From: Pseudaminobacter sp047739745
GTDB lineage: Bacteria; Pseudomonadota; Alphaproteobacteria; Rhizobiales; Rhizobiaceae
Direction of reading: 5' to 3'
DNA: 64,000 bases
NCBI RefSeq assembly: GCF_047739745.1
Contig: NZ_JBLLVA010000021.1
Coordinates: forward strand, 1-64,000
Positions 34,104 to 43,110 of this stretch are shown piece after piece (the first letter of the stretch is position 1; each line of letters starts with the position of its first letter). The position numbers and the translations under genes were made by a program. The notes beneath the pieces were generated by a model. That model worked only from the letters and a program-made list of their open reading frames with translations. It was not told the DNA's origin and ran no database searches.

Positions 34104-37100
34104 ATGGTCAAAACTCCCGCAAAGAAGGGCGGCGGCTTCGAGGAAGCGCCGCAGGCTGAATTTACCGGCGCGCCGCTGACCGGCTCGATCTCCGATTGGG
34201 CCGGGCAGATCGCCAAGGAGGCGGAGCGCCGCCCCTCATCCCCTACCGGACCTTCTCCCCGTGGAAACGGGGAGAAGGATGACGGCCGCGACGCTGACGC
34301 CCCCCTCTCCCCGTTCTCGCGGGGAGAGGGTAAGGGTGAGGGGCAACAGAAAGCTGCCAAGCCCAGCAAAAAAATCCCCGAGCGCTTAGCCGCCGCCACG
34401 CGCACCGCGCGCGGCACCTCGATGGGCGGCGCCGCCACCGCGAGAGAACGCGCCGCGGCCGGCCTGAACCCGGTCGCCGGCCTCGATGTCTCACTTGAAG
34501 AGGCCGAGAAACTGCTTGCAAGTCTCCGCCCGAAGGGCGGCAAGCGCGACCGCGCGTCGGCCGGCCAGGCCGCCCCCGCTGAGCCCAGCGCGCAGCGCGA
34601 TACGGGCCTGAGCGAAATAAGCGGCGTCACCGCCACCGTGGCCGCCCTTTCGGCGCTGATCGAATCCGGCAACCCGCTGCACAAGAACGGGCAGGCATGG
34701 GTTCCGCACCGCCCCGCCCGCCAGGAGAAATCCGAAGGCGGACTGGCGATTAAGATGGTCTCCGACTTCGAACCCGCCGGCGACCAGCCGACCGCCATCA
34801 ACGATCTTGTCGCCGGCATCGGCGACAACGACCGCACCCAGGTGCTGCTCGGCGTCACCGGCTCGGGCAAGACCTTCACCATGGCCAAGGTCATTGAGGA
34901 GACGCAGCGTCCCGCCCTTATCCTGGCGCCCAACAAGACGCTCGCCGCCCAGCTCTATTCGGAGTTCAAGAAGTTCTTCCCCGACAATGCGGTGGAGTAT
35001 TTCGTCTCCTATTACGACTACTACCAGCCCGAGGCCTATGTGCCGCGCACCGACACCTTCATCGAGAAGGAATCGTCGATCAACGAGCAGATCGACCGCA
35101 TGCGCCACTCCGCCACCCGCTCGCTCCTGGAGCGCGACGATGTCATCATCGTCGCCTCGGTCTCCTGCATCTACGGTATCGGCTCGGTCGAGACCTATAC
35201 GGCCATGACCTTCCAGATGGAGGTCGGCGACCGGCTCGACCAGCGCCAGTTGCTCGCCGACCTCGTCGCCCAGCAATATAAGCGCCAGGACATCAATTTC
35301 GTGCGCGGCTCGTTCCGCGTGCGCGGCGACACCATCGAGATTTTCCCGGCCCACCTTGAGGATTCCGCCTGGCGCATCTCCATGTTCGGCGACGAGATCG
35401 AGGCGATCACCGAATTCGATCCGCTGACCGGCCAGAAGACCGGCGACCTCAAGAGCGTCAAGATCTACGCCAATTCGCACTATGTCACGCCGCGCCCGAC
35501 GCTCAACCAGGCGATCAAGTCGATCAAGGAGGAGCTCAAGCACCGTCTGGCCGAGTTGGAGAAGGCCGGCCGCCTGCTGGAGGCGCAGCGGCTGGAGCAG
35601 CGCACCCGCTTCGACCTGGAGATGCTGGAGGCGACCGGCTCCTGCGCCGGCATCGAGAACTATTCGCGCTATCTCACCGGGCGCGCGCCCGGCGAGCCGC
35701 CGCCCACTCTGTTCGAATATGTGCCGGACAATGCGCTGATCTTCATCGATGAAAGCCACGTCACCATCCCGCAGATCGGCGGCATGTATCGCGGCGACTT
35801 CCGCCGCAAGGCAACCCTCGCCGAATATGGCTTCCGCCTGCCCTCCTGCATGGACAACCGCCCGCTGCGCTTCGAGGAGTGGGACGCGATGCGCCCGCTC
35901 TCCATAGCCGTCTCGGCCACGCCGGGTGGCTGGGAGATGGAACAGTCCGGCGGCGTCTTCGCCGAGCAGGTTATCCGCCCCACCGGCCTGATCGATCCGC
36001 CGGTCGAGGTGCGCCCGGCCAAGACCCAGGTCGACGATGTCGTCGGTGAAATCCGCGAAACCACCGCCGCCGGCTACCGCACGCTGGTCACCGTGCTCAC
36101 CAAGCGCATGGCCGAAGACCTCACCGAATATCTGCACGAGCAGGGCGTGCGCGTGCGCTACATGCATTCCGACATCGACACGCTGGAGCGCATCGAGATC
36201 CTGCGCGACCTGCGCCTCGGCGCCTTCGACGTGCTGGTCGGCATCAACCTGTTGCGCGAGGGCCTCGACATTCCCGAATGCGGCTTCGTCGCCATCCTCG
36301 ACGCCGACAAGGAAGGTTTTCTCCGCTCCGAAACCTCGCTGATCCAGACCATCGGCCGCGCCGCGCGCAATGTCGACGGCAAGGTCATCCTCTACGCCGA
36401 CCAGATCACCGGCTCCATGGAGCGGGCGATGGCCGAAACCAATCGCCGCCGCGAAAAGCAGATGGCGTGGAACGAGGCCAACGGCATCACGCCGGAAAGC
36501 GTCAAGTCACGCATTTCCGACATTCTGGAATCGGTCTACGAGAAGGACCATGTGCGCGCCGACATTTCCGATTTCGCCGCCGATGGCGCCATGGTCGGCA
36601 ACAACCTCAAGACGCATCTGGAAGCGCTCGACAAGCAGATGCGCGACGCCGCCGCCGATCTCGACTTCGAGCGCGCCGCCCGCATCCGCGACGAGATCAA
36701 GCGCCTGCGCGAGGCCGAGCTTGCCATTTCCGACGACCCGCTCGCCCGCTATGCCGAGGCCGAAAGTCCGGTTTCCGGCCGCGAGAAGGGCAAGCACAAC
36801 AAGGGCCGGGCGCGGCATAGAACCGTGGGCGAAGGGGAAGATGACGGCGCGAGCACCCTCTTCCGCAAGCCGCATCTGGACGAGATGGGCGCCGACGGCG
36901 CCGTGCCGGTGAAGAAGCCGCTGTTCCAGAAGCCTTCGCTGGACGACATGGGGCCGGGCACCGACGCGGCGAAACCCGCCGGCGCGATCTCGCGCTCGCT
37001 GTTCAAGAAGCAGACCGCCGCCGAGGCCCACGGTTCGGACTACGGCGTGCCGGAGGACTCGCGCCGCTCACTTTTCAAGAAGAACTCGCTCGACGAAATG

Positions 37101-37340
37101 ACCGTCCGCCGCACCGAAAAGCCGGTTCAGGGCGTCAAGCCGGCAAAGCCGGATCTTCCTTCTCCCCGTTCACGAGGAGAAGGTGGCCCGGAGGGCCGGA
37201 TGAGGGGCAGCGCCGACCAACCCCGGGACGACGCGCCAAAACCCATCCACCGCGAGCGCGCCGGCATCGGCTCCTACGAAGACCCTGCCGATCGACGCCA
37301 GAAGCGCCGCCCGGGGAAGTCCGGCAGGCCGGGCCGGTAA
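34104..37340 (+). CDS. uvrB: Excinuclease ABC subunit B with repeat-derived extensions
   Basis: A 1078-residue UvrB, the damage-verifying helicase-like subunit of nucleotide excision repair; E. coli UvrB has 673. The core has Walker A GVTGSGKTFTMA, the beta-hairpin YDYYQPEAYVPRTDTF, helicase motif VI QTIGRAARN and a UVR motif (DLDFERAARIRDEIKRLREA). The N-terminal extension is about 215 residues; residues about 43-81 are encoded by a palindromic repeat in frame. The C-terminal extension has short FRKP/FQKP/FKK repeats and a second repeat from about residue 1018. The start at 34104 (MVKTPAKKGG) is the likeliest; an in-frame ATG lies at 33999. No LexA box was found upstream. Confidence 0.93.
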   Translation: MVKTPAKKGGGFEEAPQAEFTGAPLTGSISDWAGQIAKEAERRPSSPTGPSPRGNGEKDDGRDADAPLSPFSRGEGKGEGQQKAAKPSKKIPERLAAATRTARGTSMGGAATARERAAAGLNPVAGLDVSLEEAEKLLASLRPKGGKRDRASAGQAAPAEPSAQRDTGLSEISGVTATVAALSALIESGNPLHKNGQAWVPHRPARQEKSEGGLAIKMVSDFEPAGDQPTAINDLVAGIGDNDRTQVLLGVTGSGKTFTMAKVIEETQRPALILAPNKTLAAQLYSEFKKFFPDNAVEYFVSYYDYYQPEAYVPRTDTFIEKESSINEQIDRMRHSATRSLLERDDVIIVASVSCIYGIGSVETYTAMTFQMEVGDRLDQRQLLADLVAQQYKRQDINFVRGSFRVRGDTIEIFPAHLEDSAWRISMFGDEIEAITEFDPLTGQKTGDLKSVKIYANSHYVTPRPTLNQAIKSIKEELKHRLAELEKAGRLLEAQRLEQRTRFDLEMLEATGSCAGIENYSRYLTGRAPGEPPPTLFEYVPDNALIFIDESHVTIPQIGGMYRGDFRRKATLAEYGFRLPSCMDNRPLRFEEWDAMRPLSIAVSATPGGWEMEQSGGVFAEQVIRPTGLIDPPVEVRPAKTQVDDVVGEIRETTAAGYRTLVTVLTKRMAEDLTEYLHEQGVRVRYMHSDIDTLERIEILRDLRLGAFDVLVGINLLREGLDIPECGFVAILDADKEGFLRSETSLIQTIGRAARNVDGKVILYADQITGSMERAMAETNRRREKQMAWNEANGITPESVKSRISDILESVYEKDHVRADISDFAADGAMVGNNLKTHLEALDKQMRDAAADLDFERAARIRDEIKRLREAELAISDDPLARYAEAESPVSGREKGKHNKGRARHRTVGEGEDDGASTLFRKPHLDEMGADGAVPVKKPLFQKPSLDDMGPGTDAAKPAGAISRSLFKKQTAAEAHGSDYGVPEDSRRSLFKKNSLDEMTVRRTEKPVQGVKPAKPDLPSPRSRGEGGPEGRMRGSADQPRDDAPKPIHRERAGIGSYEDPADRRQKRRPGKSGRPGR
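34231..34345. repeat. Palindromic repeat inside the uvrB 5' coding region
   Basis: Two perfect 10-bp hairpins are present: ccttctcccc (34251-34260) with ggggagaagg (34269-34278), and ccctctcccc (34303-34312) with ggggagaggg (34321-34330). They are bracketed by cccctcat and gtgagggg. The element resembles intergenic repeats of this genome but keeps the uvrB frame open, giving a Pro/Arg/Gly/Glu-rich segment. Confidence 0.85.
37158..37207. repeat. Palindromic repeat inside the uvrB 3' coding region
   Basis: ccttctcc (37158-37165) pairs with ggagaagg (37176-37183), followed by ggcccggagggcc and ggatgagggg, the same right half as the intergenic unit at 29794-29845. It is read in frame as a segment containing SPRSRGEGGPEGRMRG. 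Confidence 0.85.
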
Positions 37341-37378
37341 GCCGCGCGACCTTTCTCCCGTCCACGGCGCGCAGGGCG

Positions 37379-39151
37379 CTACTGCGTTGCGATATCGTTC
37401 GCTGCCGGCAAGCCGTCGCTTGCTCCCGCTTTGACAAGCCCTTCGCGGAGGTGTTGCGCGTCGGATTCCTGGGCGTAGTGCAACGTGGCAAGGAACGATT
37501 CGATGCCAAACTCGGGAGCGAGCGCTCTGGCCTTCTCCAGATGGGCGGAAGCAGCGATGCCATCGCCGAGCCAGCCGTAGCAGGCGGCAATGAACGCATG
37601 CTGGACGTCATCCATGGTCGATAGGTGCATGAATGCCTCGATCGCCTCGCCATACTGACGCGCAGCGAAATGCGCCTTCCCGAGATGGCTCCAAAATCGT
37701 TCGGGATGATGGGGATTGAGCCGCATCGCCTTTCGGATCCACTCTACCCCCTCTTCCGGCCGCCCCAGCCACGTCAGAAGCTCGCCTTGCTGGACCACCA
37801 CCAGGTCGTAATTGGGGTTCAGGAAAAGGGCCCGCTCCTGGTGATAACGTGCCGTCGTCAGCTCGTTGTTGTTCACGTTCACCGCAGCGAGAATGCGATG
37901 CACATCGGCGTCGTTGTCGTCCAGCGCCAACGCGCGCTCCAGTTCGGCGACGATCTCGGCCCAGACCGCGTCCTTGTCGTCACACCATCCGTGGACCCAC
38001 GCTTGCCCGAGGATGCAGGCCCGCCAGGCATGGGCATGCGCATAGCCGGGGTCGAGTGCGACGGCCCTGTCTATGAGCAACCGGGCCTGTTCATTATCCG
38101 CAACCGTGCCGCGGTGGTGCAGCACCTTGGCTGCAAGAGCGCACTCGTAGGCGGCCATGTTCGCCGGTTTCGTGCGGGCGAGCTGATCTCGCTGGGCAGC
38201 CTCTACGCGCCCGGGGAGAGTGGCGGCTATCGCGGCCGTCACCTCGTCCTGGATGGCGAAAATGTCATCCAGTCTTCGGTCGTATTTGTCAGCCCAGACA
38301 TGGGCATCGTTGATCGCATCGACGAGCTGAACCGTCACGCGCACCCTGTCGCCGATCTTCCGGACGCTGCCCTCCACCAGGTATTGAGCCCCAAGCCTTC
38401 CGGCCACCTCACGCACGTTAACCGGCTGGTTCTTGTAGACGAAACTGGAATTGCGCGAGATGACGAAGAGCTCGTGGCGGCGGGACAGTTCGGTGATGAT
38501 GTCTTCGGTCAGACCGTCCGCGAAAAACTCCTGGTCGGAATCGCCGCTCATATTGTTGAACGGCAGCACCACGATCGAGGGTTTGGAGACGGCTCGCTTC
38601 GCGTCAGTCTCTTCCGAGGAAGCCGGCAGGACGGAGCCTTCGAGCCCAACACGAAAAAGATGCACGGGGCGGCTGATGTTCTTCAGCATCTTCTCGCCCA
38701 AATCCTCGACGGGCACTTCGAGGCGGTCGGCAATTTGCGTCGCCACTGCAGCCGTCACGCAGATACCCCCGACATCGGCCAATTGTTCGATGCGAGCGGC
38801 GATATTCACGCCATCGCCAAAGATGTCGTCGTCGTCGAAAATGATGTCGCCGAGATTGATGCCGATCCTGAATTCGATCCGCCGATCCTGGGCCACGTCG
38901 GCATTGCGCCGCTTCATGCGCTGCTGGATCTCGATGGCGCATTTCACCGCGTCGGTCACGCTCTGGAATTCGACAAGCATGCCGTCGCCCGTCGTCTTGA
39001 TGATCCGGCCCTTGTTCTTTGCGATGGCGGGATCGATCAATTCTATCCGGTGCGTTCTGAGGCGGGCGATCGTGCCTGCTTCATCGGCCTCCATCAGCCG
39101 ACTATAGCCTGCCATATCGGCCGCCAGTACTGCGGCGAGCCTCTGTTCCAT
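37379..39151 (-). CDS. Class III adenylate/guanylate cyclase with TPR domain
   Basis: A 590-residue protein common in rhizobia. An N-terminal class III cyclase homology domain (about 1-165; LAADMAGYSRLMEADE, IKTTGDGMLVEF, GINLGDIIFDDDDIFGDGVN) keeps the two metal-binding Asp positions. A TolB/FlgO-like middle domain follows (about 190-320; IVVLPFNNMSGDSDQEFFAD), then a TPR-rich C-terminus (about 335-580). No membrane segment is evident. It probably makes cAMP or cGMP; whether it is active is not shown. It is convergent with uvrB. Confidence 0.85.
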   Translation of the reverse strand: MEQRLAAVLAADMAGYSRLMEADEAGTIARLRTHRIELIDPAIAKNKGRIIKTTGDGMLVEFQSVTDAVKCAIEIQQRMKRRNADVAQDRRIEFRIGINLGDIIFDDDDIFGDGVNIAARIEQLADVGGICVTAAVATQIADRLEVPVEDLGEKMLKNISRPVHLFRVGLEGSVLPASSEETDAKRAVSKPSIVVLPFNNMSGDSDQEFFADGLTEDIITELSRRHELFVISRNSSFVYKNQPVNVREVAGRLGAQYLVEGSVRKIGDRVRVTVQLVDAINDAHVWADKYDRRLDDIFAIQDEVTAAIAATLPGRVEAAQRDQLARTKPANMAAYECALAAKVLHHRGTVADNEQARLLIDRAVALDPGYAHAHAWRACILGQAWVHGWCDDKDAVWAEIVAELERALALDDNDADVHRILAAVNVNNNELTTARYHQERALFLNPNYDLVVVQQGELLTWLGRPEEGVEWIRKAMRLNPHHPERFWSHLGKAHFAARQYGEAIEAFMHLSTMDDVQHAFIAACYGWLGDGIAASAHLEKARALAPEFGIESFLATLHYAQESDAQHLREGLVKAGASDGLPAANDIATQ

Positions 39152-39526
39152 CGATTTGCCAACGGAACGAATTCTATCGCACCCCGTCGCAATCGCCTAC
39201 CTACTAAATTAGCGTCACCTTTATTAGTGCCCCGCTCTAAAGGAAGCTCGGCGGCGAACGCTCCCTGTCAAGAAGGGCTGACGGCCGCCGTCCCTTCTCC
39301 CGTGCCGAAGCTTTCCTTCTCCCCGTTCACGGGGGTTCGAAGGGCGGGCCGAGACAAGTGGCTCGGCCCCGGCGGTGGCCAGCAGGGCCGGATCAAGAGG
39401 CAGCGCTCCGTCGTACCAGTTGGGTACCACCGCCGCCGCATCGTCATCCTCGGGCTTGACCCGAGGATCCATGCCTCGCCCGAACGAGCAGCGCTCATAC
39501 GGCAAAATCTCCGGGCGCCGGTGGTT
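39152..39526. repeat. Gene-free stretch with a Rhizobiales-type palindromic repeat
   Basis: No gene is seen. atcctcggg (39446-39454) and cccgaggat (39460-39468) form a hairpin within a unit (gtcatcctcgggcttgaccc) widespread between genes of Hyphomicrobiales. A decayed copy of the ccttctcccc repeat lies at about 39292-39330. Confidence 0.6.
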
Positions 39527-39961
39527 TCACGCAATATTCTGCTTCGCCTGCCTTGCCCCGACATGCCGGGCGAAATTGTCCAGGATCGCCTGCCAACCAT
39601 CGCGCTGCTGTTCCAACGGGTACTCGGTCTCGGCGTCGAAGGTTACACGGACAACAACCGCATCTGCGTCCGGATCGAACTCGACCGTCGCAGTGCGGTC
39701 GCCGAATGCATAATCGATGCGCTTGTACTCCACGATCTTCGTGTAGGTGCCCGCGAAGTCGAATCCCATGCTGCCATCCTTTGCCTCCATCCGGGAGGAG
39801 AATGCGCCGCCCTCGCGCAGGTCCACCGTCGCGGCAGGGCAGTGCCAGTCATCCGAGGCGGAATTCCAGTGCATGATGTCTTCAGGTGTGGTGTAGGCCC
39901 GCCAGACCTCCTCAACCGGTGCCGCGACAGAGGTTTCAACGCAGATTCTTTCAGTGCCCAT
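39527..39961 (-). CDS. SRPBCC (AHSA1-like) domain protein 1
   Basis: A 144-residue START/Bet v1-like fold protein. VETSVAAPVEEVWRAYTTPE is the usual N-terminal strand-helix, and the C-terminal helix is QQRDGWQAILDNFARHV. AHSA1-family members of this type bind hydrophobic ligands; no catalytic motif is obvious. It lies 49 bases downstream of a second SRPBCC gene and, with the TetR-family gene upstream, forms a likely three-gene operon. Confidence 0.85.
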   Translation of the reverse strand: MGTERICVETSVAAPVEEVWRAYTTPEDIMHWNSASDDWHCPAATVDLREGGAFSSRMEAKDGSMGFDFAGTYTKIVEYKRIDYAFGDRTATVEFDPDADAVVVRVTFDAETEYPLEQQRDGWQAILDNFARHVGARQAKQNIA

Positions 39962-40010
39962 TGTTCGCTCCCAATTAGTAGCTGAATCGGCAGACGCCAG
40001 ACGCTTGCGC

Positions 40011-40454
40011 CTACTGGTTGATTTCGGGTTCGACGAGCCTTGCGAGCTTGCGCAGGGATTCCTGCCAGCCGAGATAACAGGCTTCGAGGGGGATAACGTC
40101 CGGCACGCCTTCCTGCTCGATGTGGATTTCCGTGCCGACCGACACGGCCTTCAACGTCACGGTGACCTTCATCTCGCCCGGCAAGTTGGGATCATCGAAC
40201 TTGTCCGTGTAGACTAGGCGCTCACCAGGTACGAGTTCCAGATACGTGCCGCCAAAGGAGTGGCTGTCGCCCGTGGTGAAATTCCGGAACGACATCCTGT
40301 GATTGCCGCCGACCTTCGCATCCAGCTCATGGACGGTGCAGGTAAACCCGAATGGCGGAAGCCAGCTCGCAACCGCATCCGGTTCGAGGAACGCGCGATA
40401 GAGCTTTTCGGGCTTGGCGGGAAAGACGCGGTGCAGACGGACAGTATTGGGCAT
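40011..40454 (-). CDS. SRPBCC (AHSA1-like) domain protein 2
   Basis: A 147-residue SRPBCC protein. VRLHRVFPAKPEKLYRAFLE and the C-terminal YLGWQESLRKLARLVEPEI define the fold; FTTGDSHSFGGTYLELVPGE is typical of the AHSA1 group often found next to small regulators. The start at 40454 (MPNTVRLHRV) follows a gagaaagcc sequence. It starts 10 bases after the TetR stop, so cotranscription is likely. Confidence 0.85.
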   Translation of the reverse strand: MPNTVRLHRVFPAKPEKLYRAFLEPDAVASWLPPFGFTCTVHELDAKVGGNHRMSFRNFTTGDSHSFGGTYLELVPGERLVYTDKFDDPNLPGEMKVTVTLKAVSVGTEIHIEQEGVPDVIPLEACYLGWQESLRKLARLVEPEINQ

Positions 40455-40464
40455 GGCTTTCTCC

Positions 40465-41100
40465 CTATGGTTCGATTTCACTTGGTTGTTCGGTAGTCGC
40501 CGGGCTGAAGAGCAGCTTCAGATACCGCTGAAGGTGGTCGATGCTCTCGACAGCGCGTTGTGGTTCGCCGCTCGCCTTCGCGAGGATGAACGCACCCTGG
40601 ATGACGGCCTGGGTGTGCAGCGCCAAGCTTTCAGCCGTGAACTCGCACTTGACGCCATATCGATCCATGGCGGCTTCGATGTCGGCAACCAGCGTGTCCG
40701 CATGGCCGGAAATGCTGTCCCAGCACGCTTTCTGGATCGCTGGACTCGTGCCATAGGCCTCCTGCGTCATGGTGCCGACAAGGCAGGTAAACTCCGGCAA
40801 TGCGCCCTGGATCAGTTGCTTGCGAAATGCGACATAGCCCAGCAGGCGTTCGAGCGGATCGTCAGCGTCATGATAGGGCGCGCTTTCAAACAGCTCCCCC
40901 GTCACTTCCGACCACCGGCCCGCCGCGGCGACCGCCAAATCTTCCTTGCTGGCGAAATGGTGAAAAAACGCCCCTTTCGATACGCCCGCCTCCGCGCAGA
41001 TTTCGTCGACCGTGGTGGCCGCATAGCCCTTGGCGCGAATGACGTCAAAGGCGGCTTCCAGCAGGTTTTGCTTGGTCAACGGGTTCTGTTTTCTAGGCAT
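40465..41100 (-). CDS. TetR-family transcriptional regulator
   Basis: A 211-residue TetR regulator. The HTH is at about 8-50 (LTKQNLLEAAFDVIRAKGYA, TTVDEICAEAGVSKGAFFHH), followed by an AcrR/YxaF-type ligand domain. The start at 41100 (MPRKQNPLTK) is chosen; an ATG four codons upstream (MECEMPRK) is possible. A perfect palindrome lies just upstream and is the likely autoregulatory operator. It heads the operon with the two SRPBCC genes. Confidence 0.87.
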   Translation of the reverse strand: MPRKQNPLTKQNLLEAAFDVIRAKGYAATTVDEICAEAGVSKGAFFHHFASKEDLAVAAAGRWSEVTGELFESAPYHDADDPLERLLGYVAFRKQLIQGALPEFTCLVGTMTQEAYGTSPAIQKACWDSISGHADTLVADIEAAMDRYGVKCEFTAESLALHTQAVIQGAFILAKASGEPQRAVESIDHLQRYLKLLFSPATTEQPSEIEP

Positions 41101-41122
41101 TTCGCACTCCATGTCTAAACAC

Positions 41123-41140
41123 ATACCAACTAGTCGGTAT
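41123..41140. promoter_or_regulatory. TetR-type operator
   Basis: atacc (41123-41127) and ggtat (41136-41140) flank aactagtc. The dyad ATACC-AACTAGTC-GGTAT has matching half-sites and lies 23 bases upstream of the TetR start, in the position expected for autorepression. Confidence 0.7.
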
Positions 41141-41264
41141 TTAATCAAGCCAAAATTCAGACGAGGATCGAGGCTTCTGCGATGAGCGACGCTGGCCGCA
41201 AAGTCGCGGCCTACGTTACCGCTACCCAACGCGGTACAGCATCGAGCTCATACCGCTGCTTCTG

Positions 41265-41551
41265 AGGACAAAATTCACTCAAGAAATCGATAAAGCTGTT
41301 TCAAAACAAGCCCCTTACGCGTCAACAGCTTCCCATTTCATCCACGCCCTCCGCACCCTTGCCTCACCATTCTCGCGGGAACCGGGACCAGGGAGAATGG
41401 CGGTGACCCCCCCGCGCCGTGGTAGGTGCGGGCATGTAGAGAAGTGAGGAACGGTCCGCACAGCGGACGAAAAGCTAACGATTTGGGCTTTCGAGTGACG
41501 AACGCCCGGAGCCATAGCGAAGGGCCGGACAGACCGGCGTGCTTCGGCCAG
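41265..41551. repeat. About 290-bp non-coding duplicated element, copy 1
   Basis: From ggacaaaattcactc at 41265 to cgtgcttcggcc near 41551 the sequence is strongly similar to 42112-42420. It contains gtccgcacagcggac, a hairpin, and the conserved gagaatggcggtgacc and gtgacgaacgcccgga. No gene is seen on either strand. It lies upstream of the TetR gene and downstream of the small acidic secreted protein gene. Confidence 0.8.
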
Positions 41552-41670
41552 GCTGAAAGTCCGCTCACCGGCGAGACGCGCATTCGCTACCAGCCTCCGG
41601 ATTCCACCCGTTGCTGCCCTTCAGCTAGCACCCAGGTCGCTCGTATCCCCGACTGAATTGAGCAATAACA

Positions 41671-41943
41671 TTAATCATCGTCATCACCGTCATCGTCATC
41701 ATCGTAGCGGTCACGATAGCGGTCCCGCTCGCGATGCTGATCACCGCTCCAATCTTCAATAAACACTCGGCGCTTAACGTAGCGCTCGCAATAACCGTCC
41801 TCGCAATAAGTTTCGACAATCCGCTCGCGTACCACGCCGTTGTTGGATGAGCTATTCGAGCTCGTATTCGACGATTGGCTCCCCGCCTGGGCCGAGTTGG
41901 TCGCCAAGGCTGCAATAGCAAACAGGACAAACTCGATACGCAT
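41671..41943 (-). CDS. Small secreted protein with acidic C-terminal tail
   Basis: A 90-residue protein with a signal peptide (MRIEFVLFAIAALATNSAQA), a Ser/Asn-rich low-complexity stretch (residues about 22-36), a central Cys pair (ETYCEDGYCERYVKRRVF) and a tail of Asp residues. A good ribosome binding site (aaggagaaagcc) precedes the ATG at 41943. No family is recognised. The acidic tail could bind divalent cations. It lies between the two copies of a 290-bp repeat. Confidence 0.65.
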   Translation of the reverse strand: MRIEFVLFAIAALATNSAQAGSQSSNTSSNSSSNNGVVRERIVETYCEDGYCERYVKRRVFIEDWSGDQHRERDRYRDRYDDDDDGDDDD

Positions 41944-42111
41944 GGCTTTCTCCTTCGCTGGCCATCACATTAAGCCATCGAGCTTGAACCGTCGATGAAC
42001 AGCGGCCCGGAACGATCCCAGTCTGCGACGGGTCGATCCTGGATCCCGGCGCAACCCTCCATTTCCAAGGAGTTGGTCCAAGGAGCGCTCATGCATTTGC
42101 TCCTTTGATGA

Positions 42112-42420
42112 AGGACAAAACTTCACTCAACGCCGATAAAAACCTTTTCGAAACAACGCATTTTGCCAGCGATATCCCCCATTTCATCCCCGCCCTCCCC
42201 ACCTACCCTATCCTTGCCTCACTGTTCTCACGGGAACCGGGTCTAGAACCGGGATCAGGGAGAATGGCGGTGACCCTCCCCCGCGCCGTGGTACGTGCGG
42301 GCATGTAGAGGGGTGAGGAACGGTCCGCACAGCGGACGAAAAGCCAACGATTTGGCTTTTCGAGTGACGAACGCCCGGAGCCATAGCGAAGGGCGGACGG
42401 GCCGGCGTGCTTCGGCCGGG
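42112..42420. repeat. About 300-bp non-coding duplicated element, copy 2
   Basis: Second copy of the element at 41265-41551, with a small internal insertion (ccgggtctagaa near 42237). The similarity covers most of its length, including cggtccgcacagcggacgaa and gccatagcgaaggg. No gene is seen. Confidence 0.8.
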
Positions 42421-42520
42421 CGCAAATGCCTCGCTGGAAGCATGCGGAGAAGCCGCGGCGTACTCCCCGTCAGGGCGACGGGATCGGGGCGCTGTGACCG
42501 GCCGACCTTTGGGACAGACA

Positions 42521-42589
42521 CCGGACGGGCGGTCGAAGGACCGCACGAAAACAAAAAAGATGAGCGCGTCCCCGGCCGCCCGTCTTCCC
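42521..42589. repeat. Dispersed inverted-repeat element, second copy
   Basis: ccggacgggcgg (42521-42532) and ggccgcccgtcttccc (42574-42589) are separated as in 2611-2676. The two places share both arms and a gagcg-cgtcc spacer segment. It lies shortly before the start of the next gene. Confidence 0.7.
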
Positions 42590-42667
42590 AACTTCCGCAA
42601 CACCCGGCTCCCATGGAAGCGCGGCGCAGCAGGCGCTCGCGCGCCGTCCAGAACAAGGAGACTTCCC

Positions 42668-43015
42668 ATGCCCCATTCCGCAACGCTTCAGGCCAGGCTG
42701 CAAAAGGTGCTGGGCGAACTGCCTCCACGCATTGCCGACCTGTTCGCGCCGCACCCCTGGCCTTCGGCCGATATTCTGGCGCTGGCGCGCCTTATGGCCA
42801 CCGAGGCCGGCATTCCGGAAAAATGCGGCCGGGCGGATTGCCGGCGTGCCGGGCGGTGTCGCGCCGCCGCCATCGGCAAGGCCGGCCCGGCCTGCGGCGC
42901 GCATTGGTCGGATGCCGAGCTTGCCCGGCTCGAGGCAGCGGCCGAGGGCATGGTGTTTGCCCATCTGCTCGCCGAACGCCGCGCCACCGAAATGCGCAAG
43001 GTGTTAGCGCCATAG
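42668..43015 (+). CDS. Hypothetical cytoplasmic protein with CGRADCRRAGRC motif
   Basis: A 115-residue protein I do not recognise functionally. It has a cysteine group in KCGRADCRRAGRCRAA (about 53-68) and GPACGAHW, which might bind a metal. The C-terminus is helical. The ATG at 42668 follows caaggag by eight bases. It is a single gene between repeats and a secreted protease-like gene. Confidence 0.7.
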   Translation: MPHSATLQARLQKVLGELPPRIADLFAPHPWPSADILALARLMATEAGIPEKCGRADCRRAGRCRAAAIGKAGPACGAHWSDAELARLEAAAEGMVFAHLLAERRATEMRKVLAP

Positions 43016-43110
43016 GGCAAGTGCGGCTTTTCCAGAGGCCGCTGCTCTAGGCGCGGCCGGCAATCGCGGCTATTGATCCGGCAAATAGAGGCCAGGCCGA
43101 GGGGATTTGC

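Noticed and set aside
34000..34104. LexA (SOS) box upstream of uvrB
   Set aside because: I looked for gttc-N7-gttc or gaac-N7-gttc and found only an isolated gttc near 34045.
34491..36167. A 558-codon open frame antisense to uvrB
   Set aside because: It is a shadow of uvrB codon structure; the translation has no recognisable motif.
37625..39985. A 786-codon open frame on the plus strand
   Set aside because: It lies antisense to the well-supported cyclase-TPR gene and the SRPBCC gene; the translation is low-complexity and has no domain. It reflects the high G+C content.
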